Positions 27,276-36,360 of a DNA stretch of 64,000 nucleotides are shown here, piece after piece. Position 1 is the stretch's first letter. Every line of letters begins with the position of its first letter. This DNA is from Thiosocius sp963808165. Lineage in GTDB: Bacteria > Pseudomonadota > Gammaproteobacteria > Chromatiales > Chromatiaceae. The notes under the pieces are model-generated. The model ran no database searches. It was not told the origin of the DNA and saw only the letters and a program-made list of their open reading frames with translations. The stretch spans positions 1 through 64,000 of the forward strand of contig CAWEET010000020.1 of the NCBI GenBank assembly GCA_963808165.1, in the 5' to 3' direction. The translations under genes were made by a program, and so were the position numbers.

Positions 27276-27568
27276 ACCTGGGGCCCGCAGCACTGCTGCC
27301 GGCACGGCGATGCCCAGGCATCCCGCGTCTGGCGGTTTCGAAGGCAGTTCCGGTCGTGGCCGGATGACTGAAACCCTCAAATCCAAGGCGCCCCTGGGTG
27401 GCGGCGCTCCGGATTCGGTGGGCATTGTATGTCCTCTGGCGCTCGGTACACATGCTCGGGGCCAGCCTCTGCGGTCTGGCCGCGCATATCGGCAGCATGC
27501 TGCACGGACTTCCCTCAAAGGCTGTCCAGCGGCAAGCTCAACTTCCCGAAACAAAATGGAGTTCTGAG

Positions 27569-27982
27569 ATGGTCACCTATATTTACTGGGCGCTGATTAT
27601 CGGTCTCGCCATCGTCGTCATCTTGGTCGGCGTGAAGTTCAACCGGATGCTGGCGGGACTCCTGGTTGCGGCAATCGTGATGGTGATCGGCTGGACGGCC
27701 TATCATTTCTATTTTCAACAGATCTTCGTAAAACGCTGGGGCGGTGTGATGACGATCAGCGTGCCTCAGGGACAGTTCCACATCGCGACCACCTGGAAAG
27801 ACGACAATCTCTGGGTCGAAAACTATGACCCCGAGAAGAACAGGTGCGTTTTTAGCGAGTATTCCAAGGGGAATCTGCTGCAGGGGCGGGTGACAATCAA
27901 GAACTGCAATCCAATCGCACGTAGTTACGCGGCCGATGTGCAGCACAGCGGTGGTGGGGGTGCAGTGCGTTCGCAGCAGTGA
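27569..27982 (+). CDS. Hypothetical membrane-anchored protein
   Basis: 137 residues from ATG 27569 (GGAG nearby at 27558-27561). Two membrane segments occupy about residues 5-20 and 28-48. A soluble domain follows with two Cys (NRCVFSEYSKG and TIKNCNP) that could form a disulphide if periplasmic. The end is Gly-rich. No known family recognised. It lies on the same strand as the coiled-coil gene and the CBS gene in a run of small envelope-type genes. Confidence 0.6.
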   Translation: MVTYIYWALIIGLAIVVILVGVKFNRMLAGLLVAAIVMVIGWTAYHFYFQQIFVKRWGGVMTISVPQGQFHIATTWKDDNLWVENYDPEKNRCVFSEYSKGNLLQGRVTIKNCNPIARSYAADVQHSGGGGAVRSQQ

Positions 27983-28132
27983 TGAGGGCCGGCGGTTCCG
28001 AAATACACAACCGTAGCCCGGTAGATTTGCTAATCTCGTTCAATGCAGGCGAAACGAATGTACCTGCTCCCGAACCGGGTCCGGCAGGGCCCTCGGAAAT
28101 ATGCGGCAGTCTGTCGTGAGGAGGGAAACGTC

Positions 28133-28561
28133 GTGAAAAAGGTACGGGAACTGCTCGAGGAGAAGGGGACTCAGGTCTGGTCGATTGCTCCGGACGCGAG
28201 TGTCTTCGATGCGCTCACGCTGATGGCGGAAAAGAACGTGGGCGCTCTGCTGGTGATGGGCGAGGGTGAACTGGTCGGAATACTCTCCGAGCGAGACTAT
28301 ACCCGCAACGTGGTCTTGCAGGGACGCACCGCGAAGGATTCGCCGGTCCGCGACATCATGAGCGGCCGGCCGGTGTGCGTCGGGCCCGAGCAGTCGATCG
28401 AAGACTGCATGGCCCTGATGACGGACAAACGGGTGCGTCATCTGCCGGTGATCGAGGGCAACAAGGTGCTGGGTCTGGTTTCGATTGGCGATGCGGTCAA
28501 GGCGATCATTTCCGAACAGCAGTTCATGATCGAGCAACTGGAGCGCTACATCAGCAGTTGA
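28133..28561 (+). CDS. CBS-pair domain protein
   Basis: 142 residues consisting of two CBS motifs, a Bateman module. CBS1 is WSIAPDASVFDALTLMAEKN with GILSERDYTRNV. CBS2 is IMSGRPVCVGPEQSIEDCMA with RHLPVIEGNKVLGLVSIGDA. Such stand-alone modules bind adenine nucleotides or other ligands. I chose GTG 28133 because GAGGAGGG stands eight bases before it and the protein then has the usual length; the upstream extension to 28043 is not family-like. The partner protein is unknown. Confidence 0.85.
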   Translation: MKKVRELLEEKGTQVWSIAPDASVFDALTLMAEKNVGALLVMGEGELVGILSERDYTRNVVLQGRTAKDSPVRDIMSGRPVCVGPEQSIEDCMALMTDKRVRHLPVIEGNKVLGLVSIGDAVKAIISEQQFMIEQLERYISS

Positions 28562-28574
28562 AAAAAGCTGCCGA

Positions 28575-29546
28575 TCAGCCCGGCCCCAGTGGCCCGAAAA
28601 CCGACCAGCCGGTGACGCGCACCAATTCCTCGAAGGCCTTGGAGGCCAATAGCGAATTCCCCTGTTCGTCCAGTCCCGGACACCAGGCGGCTATCGAGGC
28701 GACGCCCGGCACGATCCCGAGGATGCCCCCACCCACGCCGCTCTTGGCCGGTATGCCGACGCGAAACGCAAACTCTCCGGATGCGTCGTACTGGCCGCAG
28801 GTCACCATCAGGGCGTTGATGCGGCGTGCGCGCTCCGGGGTAACCGTGGGGTCTTCCCCGCCGACCGGCAGACCGGCGGCGGCGAGGTAACGTCCAGCCG
28901 CAGCCAACTGGTGGCACGACATGGCAATGCTGCAGTGATGAAAATATACCGTCAGCACTTTCTCGACCGGGCTGTTCAGATTCCCCTCCGCGGACATCAG
29001 ATGGGCCAGCGCACGGTTGCGCGCGCCGGTTCGTATCTCCGAGTCCGCCACATCTGAGTCGATCGCAATGCTATCGTCGTCAGCCAGGCGCCGACACAGT
29101 TGCAGGATCTCATCGATCGCCGTATCCGGCTCGCGACCGTCGAGTACCACATCGGCCACGACGATGGCGCCGGGATTGATGAACGGGTTGCGCGGCACGC
29201 CATGGTCGTACTCGAGCAGCACGATAGAGTTGAAGGGGTCGCCTGAGGGTTCGCGCCCAACCCGCTGCCACAGCGTTGCACCGGCCTTTTCCAAGGCCAA
29301 CGTCAGACTGAAGACCTTGGAGATACTCTGAATCGAAAAGGGTTCATCCGCGTCGCCCGCCAGGGCCGGTTTACCCTCGATCGGGACGATCGCAATACCG
29401 AAGCGGTTCAGATCGACCTTGGAGAGCTCGGGGATGTAATCGGCCACTTTGCCACGTTCGGATTCTCCGACCATGCGGGCGGCGATGCTGTCGGCGATGG
29501 CCTGCAGGTCGAGGTCCTTGTGGGACTTCTTGCTCTTCGCGCTCAC
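28575..29546 (-). CDS. glsA: Glutaminase
   Basis: A 323-residue serine-dependent glutaminase (beta-lactamase-like fold) converting glutamine to glutamate and ammonia. The catalytic Ser74-x-x-Lys77 is in FSIQSISKVFSL; other family marks are NPFINPGAIV, MSAEGNLNSPVEKVL and the terminal SGVGGGILGIVPG. It starts four bases after the end of the AGCS symporter gene on the same strand, so the pair is an operon for taking up and hydrolysing glutamine, as seen in other bacteria with paired glutaminase and AGCS genes. Confidence 0.93.
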   Translation of the reverse strand: MSAKSKKSHKDLDLQAIADSIAARMVGESERGKVADYIPELSKVDLNRFGIAIVPIEGKPALAGDADEPFSIQSISKVFSLTLALEKAGATLWQRVGREPSGDPFNSIVLLEYDHGVPRNPFINPGAIVVADVVLDGREPDTAIDEILQLCRRLADDDSIAIDSDVADSEIRTGARNRALAHLMSAEGNLNSPVEKVLTVYFHHCSIAMSCHQLAAAGRYLAAAGLPVGGEDPTVTPERARRINALMVTCGQYDASGEFAFRVGIPAKSGVGGGILGIVPGVASIAAWCPGLDEQGNSLLASKAFEELVRVTGWSVFGPLGPG

Positions 29547-29550
29547 TGGC

Positions 29551-30960
29551 TCACTTCCATATCTTGTGATCGACGGTGTCGCTCAATTCCGGGAAATTGC
29601 GCGAAACGAAGCGCGGTTCCTGCCCGGCATCGCGCTGGCGCAGGTAGTCTCGTGTCAGCTTGATCACCGTGCCCGACAGCAACAGTACCGCAATCAGGTT
29701 GATGATGGCCATCAGGCCCATCGCGGCGTCGGCGAAACTGAACACCGTCGCCACCGTCTGCATCGCACCCCATACCACCATGCCGAGGACGGCGAGGCGC
29801 AGCAGGGCGATCGGCAACTTTCCCTCCAGCCCGAGGAAGGTCATCGCATTTTCCGCATAGGAGTAGTTGCCGAGGATAGAGGTGAAGGCAAAAAACACAA
29901 TGGCAATGGCTATGAAGTATTTGCCGGCGACCCCGAGGTGGACGCTGAGTGCGCTCTGCGTAAGCTGCATACCGGTCGGCGCGTCCGGGGCCAGTACACC
30001 GGAAAGCAGGATCAGCATTGCCGTGGCGGTACACACGAGTATCGTGTCGATGAAGCAACCGAAGGCCTGCACGAGGCCCTGACTCGATGGATGGTGCGGC
30101 GCCGGCGTGGCGACCGCCGCGATATTCGGGGCCGAGCCCGTACCGGCCTCGTTCGAAAACAGACCGCGTTTGACGCCGTTGAGCATCGCCGCCATCAGGC
30201 CGCCTGCCAGTCCGCCGGTTGCTTCCTGGAGACCAAAGGCGCTGGATATGATCAGCCAGAACATTGCTGGCACCTCGGTGATGTTGATCAGCATGACCAC
30301 GATTGCGAGCAACCGATAGGTTCCGGCCATCAGCGGCACCAGGATCTCAGCCACCTTGGCGATCGAGCGGATGCCGCCGAAGATCACCAGCCCGGCCATC
30401 GCCGCGATCACGCTGCCAACGAGCATCTTGTCCAAACCGAACGCGCCTTCAAAGGATTCGGCGATCGAGTTGGATTGCACCGCGACGAATACCAGGCCGA
30501 AGCTGAGAATCAGGCAAACCGAGAAGATCGAGCCCGCCCAGGGGGCGTTGAGGCCTTTGGCCATGTAGAAGGCGGGTCCGCCGCGGTACTCACCTTTTTT
30601 CGAGGTGGTCTTGTAGAGCTGGGCGAGCGTGCTCTCCGAGTAGGCAGTTGCCATCCCGACCAGTGCCACCAGCCACATGCAGAAGATCGCGCCGGGTCCA
30701 CCGAGGGTGAGCGCAACCGCAACGCCGGCGAGGTTGCCGGTACCGACCCGCGAGGCGAGGCTCACGGTCAACGCCTGAAAAGGCGAAATTCCCTTTGCGT
30801 CAGTCTGGCGCGCCGAGGTGATCACCCGCAGCATTTCGCCGAAATGCCGGAACTGCAGGCCGTGTAGCCGGATCGTGAAATAGATGCCGGCGCCGAGCAG
30901 CCCGTAGATCAGCAGATAATTCCATAGAACGCCATTGATGCCATCGATGATACTTGCCAT
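29551..30960 (-). CDS. AGCS-family sodium:alanine/glutamine symporter
   Basis: A 469-residue inner-membrane transporter with about 10-11 hydrophobic segments. Family marks are SRVGTGNLAGVAVALTLGGP, FCMWLVALVGMATAYSES, the EYRGGPAFYM loop and KRGLFSNEAGTGSAP. Members import alanine, glycine or glutamine with Na+. Coupling to glutaminase four bases downstream suggests glutamine as the physiological substrate here; that is inference from context. Confidence 0.92.
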   Translation of the reverse strand: MASIIDGINGVLWNYLLIYGLLGAGIYFTIRLHGLQFRHFGEMLRVITSARQTDAKGISPFQALTVSLASRVGTGNLAGVAVALTLGGPGAIFCMWLVALVGMATAYSESTLAQLYKTTSKKGEYRGGPAFYMAKGLNAPWAGSIFSVCLILSFGLVFVAVQSNSIAESFEGAFGLDKMLVGSVIAAMAGLVIFGGIRSIAKVAEILVPLMAGTYRLLAIVVMLINITEVPAMFWLIISSAFGLQEATGGLAGGLMAAMLNGVKRGLFSNEAGTGSAPNIAAVATPAPHHPSSQGLVQAFGCFIDTILVCTATAMLILLSGVLAPDAPTGMQLTQSALSVHLGVAGKYFIAIAIVFFAFTSILGNYSYAENAMTFLGLEGKLPIALLRLAVLGMVVWGAMQTVATVFSFADAAMGLMAIINLIAVLLLSGTVIKLTRDYLRQRDAGQEPRFVSRNFPELSDTVDHKIWK

Positions 30961-31315
30961 GTGCCCCCCGGTTCGGTCGGCAGCGGTATGGATCCGGTCT
31001 GGCCGGGCCGCCCACCTGTGTTTTGTTGTTCAGACGGGCATAGCAGCCTCCGGGGGGGGCGGCGCCGGTGAGGGTGCTGGACGATGGTCCGCCGTCGCCG
31101 GTGCCTTGTTCGCGACGTCGGCTGGCGCGCCCGGTATCCATTGGGTCCTTGACAAGCCGTCATGCGCTTGATGACATCGCGGGATATTTTTGTGCACGGA
31201 TGCGCGGCTACCGTGTGTCCATTGACAACGCGGTGTCTGTGAAAGCGTCAGATCATCAGAATTCTGGCGTGGCGCACACCAACGGCGAACAGCCGGCCAA
31301 AAACTGCGAGCAGCC
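30961..31315. other. Divergent promoter region
   Basis: About 355 bases between the symporter (minus) and the GH13 phosphorylase (plus). It must hold both promoters. No clear boxes, riboswitch or repeat were identified. The reading frames present are not protein-like. Confidence 0.4.
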
Positions 31316-33124
31316 ATGACACACCATCCACAATCCAGCAGACAGGTACTGCCCAGGGGGGTGATGCTGAATGCCTATCCCGACAGCATCGGCAGTCGAT
31401 TGGCAGACACCGTGGAGCTCTTGAAGCGACCGGAACTCGAGGGCGCCTTTTCGCTTTTCTACATACTTCCGACGTTTTTCAACAGCGACCTGGATCGAGG
31501 TTTTTCCATCGTCGATTACGGCATTAATGAAGAACTCGTCAGTACGCAGGATCTGGAGGCGTTGAAAGGGCTTGGTATCGCCTTCAAACTGGACCTGGTG
31601 CTGAATCATCTCTCGGTGCGTTCCCCGCAGTTCCAGGATCTGCTGCTGCGTGGTGACGACTCGCCCTACAAGAACTTTTTCCTCGACTGGAACGAGTTCT
31701 GGTTGGAGCACGGCAGCATGGGGGCGGATGGCACCGTGACGCCGAAGGAACAGCACCTGGAGAAGCTCTTCATGCGCAAGCCTGACCTGCCGATCCTGCG
31801 GGTATGCTTTCCGGATGGCTCGCGCAGACTCTACTGGAACACCTTTTACCAGGAAGTGAAGTTCGTCGAGATGGCGCCGCATGACTTCGTCGGAATCGAT
31901 GGCTTGCACCTGGAGCACGCAACCGCGATCGCCGCCGCGGTGCACGAGGCCATCGCGGCAAATTCCGACCTGGAAACACTGGACCTGGGTGACCTTGCGC
32001 ACTACAAAGAGCACGTGCTTTCGATTCTCTGCCGCAAGCGCGAATACCTCGGGCAGATGGATTTGAATGCGCGCTCCGAGCTGGTCTGGGATTTCTATGA
32101 CGAGACGCTGAAGAGGCTGCACGATTATGGTGCAGAGATTATTCGGCTCGATGCCTTCGCCTACCTGCACAAGGAGCCGGGCGAGGCGAACTTCTTTAAT
32201 CGCCCGGGGACCTGGAACTATCTGGAAAGACTCAGAGGGATTGCGCAAAAATATGACCTCGTGATCTTTCCCGAAGTCCATGCCGAGTACGGTAGCGGCA
32301 TATACGAGGAAGTGGCGGAACAGGGCTTCCCGATCTACGATTTCTTCTTTCCCGGACTCGTCATCGATGCGCTGGACCGCGGTAGCAACGAAGCCCTGCT
32401 AGACTGGATCGGCGAAATCAGGGCGAAAAGGCTCCAGACGATCAATATGCTCGGGTGCCACGACGGCATCCCGGTGCTCGACCTGAGGGGCAAGGTGGTC
32501 GACGGCTCCGCCCGACCGGGTCTGCTCGGCGATGAGCAGATCGAAGCGACCATGGAACGGATTATCGGCCGCGGCGGCAGAGTGAAGAATCTGTTTGGCC
32601 ATGATGGCAAGCAGATCGCTTATTACCAGGTCAATGCCACTTTCTTCAGCGCGCTGGGTGAGGATGAGCGCAAGTTGCTCCTGGCCCGTGCCATTCAGAT
32701 GTTCATGCCCGGAATCCCGCAGGTCTGGTACCTGGATCTGTTCGCTGGCAAGAATGATTACGAGGCCGCGGACCGGGGCGGCGTTGCCGGCCACAAGGAG
32801 ATCAACCGGACCACGTTGACCCTCGAGGACGTCGAGGCCGGGCTCGGGCGGCCGATTGTGCGCGACCAGCTCGAACTGATCAGGCTGCGCAACCAGTCAA
32901 TCGCGTTCGAAGGTGAGATGACGGTCGTCGAGACCGAACCGCACCTGTTGCACATCACCTGGCGTCACCCGGAAGCCAGCGCGACACTGAAGGCCGACCT
33001 GCGCACGCACAGCTTCACGGTATTTCAGGGCGACGCCGCGTCCGAAACGGCGCTGCTCGCTGCCGGTAGTCCCGTCGACACTGCGCCGTACATCGACGGC
33101 TTCCCCTGCGAGACGCCGGCATGA
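31316..33124 (+). CDS. GH13 subfamily 18 sugar phosphorylase
   Basis: 602 residues of an alpha-amylase-fold phosphorylase related to sucrose phosphorylase (GH13_18). The nucleophile is Asp279 in EIIRLDAFAYLHKEPG and the acid/base is Glu320 in VIFPEVHAEYG. The transition-state Asp is probably in NMLGCHDGIPVLDLRG, and the PGIPQVWYLDLFAGKNDYEA segment is typical. The subfamily includes sucrose, sucrose-6-phosphate, glucosylglycerol and glucosylglycerate phosphorylases. It is longer than classical sucrose phosphorylases (about 490-500). Its stop overlaps the start of the next gene, a HAD phosphatase of the sucrose-/mannosylglycerate-phosphate type, favouring a role in compatible-solute or sucrose turnover. 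Confidence 0.85.
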   Translation: MTHHPQSSRQVLPRGVMLNAYPDSIGSRLADTVELLKRPELEGAFSLFYILPTFFNSDLDRGFSIVDYGINEELVSTQDLEALKGLGIAFKLDLVLNHLSVRSPQFQDLLLRGDDSPYKNFFLDWNEFWLEHGSMGADGTVTPKEQHLEKLFMRKPDLPILRVCFPDGSRRLYWNTFYQEVKFVEMAPHDFVGIDGLHLEHATAIAAAVHEAIAANSDLETLDLGDLAHYKEHVLSILCRKREYLGQMDLNARSELVWDFYDETLKRLHDYGAEIIRLDAFAYLHKEPGEANFFNRPGTWNYLERLRGIAQKYDLVIFPEVHAEYGSGIYEEVAEQGFPIYDFFFPGLVIDALDRGSNEALLDWIGEIRAKRLQTINMLGCHDGIPVLDLRGKVVDGSARPGLLGDEQIEATMERIIGRGGRVKNLFGHDGKQIAYYQVNATFFSALGEDERKLLLARAIQMFMPGIPQVWYLDLFAGKNDYEAADRGGVAGHKEINRTTLTLEDVEAGLGRPIVRDQLELIRLRNQSIAFEGEMTVVETEPHLLHITWRHPEASATLKADLRTHSFTVFQGDAASETALLAAGSPVDTAPYIDGFPCETPA

Positions 33125-33936
33125 GGATACTGGCGACGGACCTCGACCGAACACTGCTACCGAACGGCCGCTGGCCGGCCGACCCCGGTGCGATCGATCT
33201 GTTCAACGAGCTGACGCAGCGGCACGAAGTGTTTGTCGTCTACGTGACTGGCCGCAACCTGGACCTGGCCGAGCGCGCGATCGCGGAGTTCGGGATTCGC
33301 CATCCGGACGTTCTCATCGGCGACGTCGGTACTTCGATCCGAAGGTACGTTCAGGGCCGCTGGCAGTCTCATGACGGCTGGGATGCCCACGTGACACAGG
33401 CCAGTCCGAGGTGGAACGCACAGGCGATTCGCGCAGCCGTGTCGGAGATGGACGGACTGGAAGAGCAGGAGCGCGAGCACTGCGGGCCGTTCAAACAAAG
33501 CTACTATGTCGATCACGCACGCAACGCAGCGATACTGCGATCGTTGGACCAGCAGGTGAAAGGCCGGTTCGACGAGGTGATCGTCTACAGTTTCGACTCG
33601 CAATCCGGCAAGGGCCTGCTGGATTTCCTGCCGCATAGCGCGACCAAGCAGACCGCGCTCGAGTACATTGCCGCGGAACTCGGCGTCCGCAAGGCCGATG
33701 TCGTCTTCTGTGGCGACAGTGGCAACGACGTCTTCCCGCTCACGGCGGGATTCTCCGGCGTTTTGGTGAAGAACGCCGATGACCAGCTGGTCGCCAGTGT
33801 CAAGCAGGCAATCGCGGCGAACCCCGAACTCAGGGTCTATTTCGCGCAAGGCGGCTTCAGGGGACTGAGCGGTTACTACACCAGTGGGGTCATCGAAGGC
33901 GCCGACCATTATGGGGTTTTCGGTGACCTCGACTGA
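33121..33936 (+). CDS. HAD-IIB sugar phosphatase (sucrose-phosphate / glycosylglycerate-phosphate type)
   Basis: 271 residues with all HAD motifs: DLDRTLLP near residues 7-14 (nucleophile and acid Asp), VTGRNLDLAE for motif II, the Lys in the SATKQTALEYIA region for motif III, and VVFCGDSGNDVFPL for motif IV. The C2-type cap and length fit the sucrose-6-phosphate phosphatase/mannosyl-3-phosphoglycerate phosphatase branch. A four-base overlap (ATGA) couples it to the phosphorylase. No matching synthase (sucrose-phosphate or glucosyl-3-phosphoglycerate synthase) is in the window. Confidence 0.82.
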   Translation: MRILATDLDRTLLPNGRWPADPGAIDLFNELTQRHEVFVVYVTGRNLDLAERAIAEFGIRHPDVLIGDVGTSIRRYVQGRWQSHDGWDAHVTQASPRWNAQAIRAAVSEMDGLEEQEREHCGPFKQSYYVDHARNAAILRSLDQQVKGRFDEVIVYSFDSQSGKGLLDFLPHSATKQTALEYIAAELGVRKADVVFCGDSGNDVFPLTAGFSGVLVKNADDQLVASVKQAIAANPELRVYFAQGGFRGLSGYYTSGVIEGADHYGVFGDLD

Positions 33937-34159
33937 GCTGCAGGCGTTTGAATTAGACGGTCGGCGCGGACGCGGCCCGGCTGCTTCGGCAGCGCCGCGC
34001 TCCCGCTTGCAGTGGAGGTCCCGCAGCCGCGCTCGATCTCGTCAGCGCATAGGCACGTGGCACATCGCACAAAGCCTTCTATAATTCCCACGATTCGACT
34101 GGTGTCAAAGGACGGACACCCTGGATGGGCGGGCGTCGTCGGTCCACCCCCCACTGCAG

Positions 34160-35428
34160 GTGCTGCCAGAGTTTGGCGCTTGCGGCGTGATACAGCCACC
34201 AACTTGGGCGTGGCGAAGGCGACGGAGTCTGCTATTGGAAGATCAAGATCGGACTTCTCGGGGGGCGGCGGAAAAGGAAATCCTGGCCGCGCAGGTAGAG
34301 TATGGCTATGGTCAGCTCCCCATCTCCCTGGTGGTCAATCTGGTGAACGGCTTTATCCTGGCGGCCGTACTGTGGGATGTGACGATACTGCCCAAGCTGC
34401 TCGTCTGGTGCATGGTGCTGATCGCTGTCACGGGCGCCCGATACTATATGCTGCGCGCCTTCAGGGTGAATACCCGCGGCGCGCAGTTCAGGTACGACAC
34501 CTGGCGCCAGTACTTTGCGCTGGGCGCCTGCGCCGCGGGCCTGGTCTGGGGATTGGCCGCCGTGATGCTGTTTCATCCGGAGTCCTTTCCGCACCAGGTC
34601 TTTCTGGCGTTCCTGCTGGGCGGCATGGTGGCCGGCGCCTTGCCGCTGCTGTCATCGGTCGATCACGCCTATAGCTGTTTTGCGATCCCGATCATCTTGC
34701 CGATCGGTCTGCAGATGCTTTTGGCTGGTGATCGCATCCATCTGATTATGGCGCTGCTGATAGTGATCTTCGCCGTGGCAATGTTCGCCTCGTCGATACA
34801 TGTCGGGCGGCTGTTCAATGATTCGGAAAAATTACGCCAGAAACTCGCGTCTTCACTCGAGGTCGGCCGGACGCTGGAGCAGATGCTGCGCCTGGATTCC
34901 CTCACCGAGATCCCCAACAGGCGTCTGTTCGAGGAGGAACTGGAGTTGGAGTGGAGGAGGGCGAAGCGCGAGGGCGATGTGCTTTCCGTCATCACCGCCG
35001 ATGTCGACTATTTCAAAGAGTATAACGATCACTATGGGCATCCGGCCGGTGACGAATGTCTGGTCAGACTGGCAAAGGCGATGCACGGTGCCTTGTCCCG
35101 ACCCGGTGACCTGGTTGCCCGCATAGGCGGTGAAGAATTCGCCTTTCTGTTGCCACGCACATCGCTGAGCGGTAGTCGGGCTGTCGCCGAGCTGGTCCAA
35201 AAGCGGATTCTTGAACTGAACCTGCCGCATGAGGCATCAACTGTGGTCGGGCAGGTCACGCTCAGCCTGGGGATCGCCTCCTCGGATCACGCCTCCGTCG
35301 CATCGCCGGCCGAGTTGCTGCGCGCATCGGATATGGCGCTCTACGATGCAAAGCGTTGCGGGCGCAATCGAATCGCCGCTTTTGGCGCCGAGCCCCGGTT
35401 CGGGCTGGGCGCGATCGGAGACGCCTAG
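34160..35428 (+). CDS. Membrane diguanylate cyclase (GGDEF)
   Basis: A 422-residue protein that makes cyclic di-GMP. About six N-terminal membrane segments lie between residues 50 and 220 with no periplasmic domain of note. A short linker helix and a GGDEF domain follow (DSLTEIPNRRLFEEEL, active site GGEEF 323-327). An inhibitory RxxD site (RPGD 314-317) stands five residues before the active site, so product feedback is likely. The start is uncertain; a TTG near 34235 is an alternative. The TAG stop (35426-35428) lies within the terminal CTAG of structured element 2, so the present C-terminus may have been set by that insertion. Confidence 0.87.
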   Translation: MLPEFGACGVIQPPTWAWRRRRSLLLEDQDRTSRGAAEKEILAAQVEYGYGQLPISLVVNLVNGFILAAVLWDVTILPKLLVWCMVLIAVTGARYYMLRAFRVNTRGAQFRYDTWRQYFALGACAAGLVWGLAAVMLFHPESFPHQVFLAFLLGGMVAGALPLLSSVDHAYSCFAIPIILPIGLQMLLAGDRIHLIMALLIVIFAVAMFASSIHVGRLFNDSEKLRQKLASSLEVGRTLEQMLRLDSLTEIPNRRLFEEELELEWRRAKREGDVLSVITADVDYFKEYNDHYGHPAGDECLVRLAKAMHGALSRPGDLVARIGGEEFAFLLPRTSLSGSRAVAELVQKRILELNLPHEASTVVGQVTLSLGIASSDHASVASPAELLRASDMALYDAKRCGRNRIAAFGAEPRFGLGAIGDA

Positions 35429-35693
35429 TGCCCTGTCCCGCAAATAACTTGTCATTCAGAATGCCACCCAGGTGTCTCTGCAAGGCGGGTTCGCGCACGA
35501 ATAGTTGCGCTATTTGCAGCGAACGCAACACCGCAGAGGCGCCTGGGTGGCGTTCCCTTTGGGCGCTGCCTCAATGACTTACGACGTTGTTGCGCTCGCT
35601 CGCGTTAGCTTAGGCTAGCCCTCACTCGCGCGCCTCGTCGTAAGTCATTGAGGCAACGCTGAACGATAAGTTATTTGCGGGACAGGACACTAG
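35425..35693. mobile_element. 269-bp structured inverted-repeat element 2 (MITE-like)
   Basis: The outer inverted repeat spans 35 bases: 35425-35459 (begins CTAGTGCCCTGTCCCGCAAA) against 35659-35693, with three mismatches. Internal stem 1 pairs ATGCCACCCAGGTGTCTCTGC (about 35461-35481) with GCAGAGGCGCCTGGGTGGCG (about 35533-35552) and has an apical AATAG/CTATT. Stem 2 pairs CTGCCTCAATGACTTACGAC (from about 35566) with GTCGTAAGTCATTGAGGCAA (to about 35656). The length and the placement of both stems match element 1 to within a few bases, although the sequences are largely different. No protein is encoded. It is flanked by CTAG. Confidence 0.85.
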
Positions 35694-35785
35694 TGGATTG
35701 ATCTCACGCATTGTTGCCGCTGCAGCCGATGTCCTACAGTGGGGCCATTGTCGGTAATACTGCAGATCAGCCACGGAGGTGGCCC

Positions 35786-36172
35786 ATGTACGAGTTCAAC
35801 CTGACGCTTTCGATGCCGTTCGACCAGGCGCTGGACAAGGTGAGGGACGCCCTGATGTCGGAAAATCTGGGGATTGTCAGCGATGTCGATGTGCAGGCGA
35901 TCTTCAGGGACAAGATAGACAAAGAGATTCGACCGTACCGCATCCTTGGGACCTGCAATCCGAAACTGGCCGATCGGGTGATCGACAGCGAGCCGAATGC
36001 CGGTGTGCTGCTGCCATGCAACCTGGTCCTGCGCGAAACCGGGGACGGTAAGACCAGCGTCGTCTTCATGGACCCGATGGCGGTATTCGGCTTGACCGAT
36101 GCCGATGAACCCAATGCGGTTGCCGCCGAGGCCCGGGTGATGCTGGAGCGGGTTGCCGACGCGCTGTCCTGA
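35786..36172 (+). CDS. DUF302 protein
   Basis: 128 residues from ATG 35786 with GGAGGT at 35775-35780. The sequence (FDQALDKVRDALMSENLGIV, then YRILGTCNPKLADRVID) is characteristic of DUF302 (PF03625), a small alpha/beta fold. The conserved CNP and PCN (GVLLPCNLVLRE) cysteines are present. No signal peptide, so cytosolic. Function unknown. It stands alone between structured element 2 and sat-cysC. Confidence 0.85.
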   Translation: MYEFNLTLSMPFDQALDKVRDALMSENLGIVSDVDVQAIFRDKIDKEIRPYRILGTCNPKLADRVIDSEPNAGVLLPCNLVLRETGDGKTSVVFMDPMAVFGLTDADEPNAVAAEARVMLERVADALS

Positions 36173-36360
36173 GTCGCGAGATGCCGGCCATCCGCCGAAC
36201 CTCGAGGCGGCTTATGCTGCGCCGCGGCTGAAATCTCGATAATCACTATGATGAGAAATCATCGGCCCACGACTGAAAATTCCGTCGATCCGGCCGATAG
36301 GCCCGGCTAGATGCTGTAATCTCTGGCCTGTTTCATTCCATCACTTGTGAGTTGTAAACC

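Noticed and set aside
29449..30867. 472-codon open frame on the plus strand
   Set aside because: Antisense to the AGCS symporter and glutaminase; very rich in His/Arg/Asp with no recognisable domain.
31256..32281. 341-codon open frame on the minus strand
   Set aside because: Antisense to the GH13 phosphorylase, no family features.
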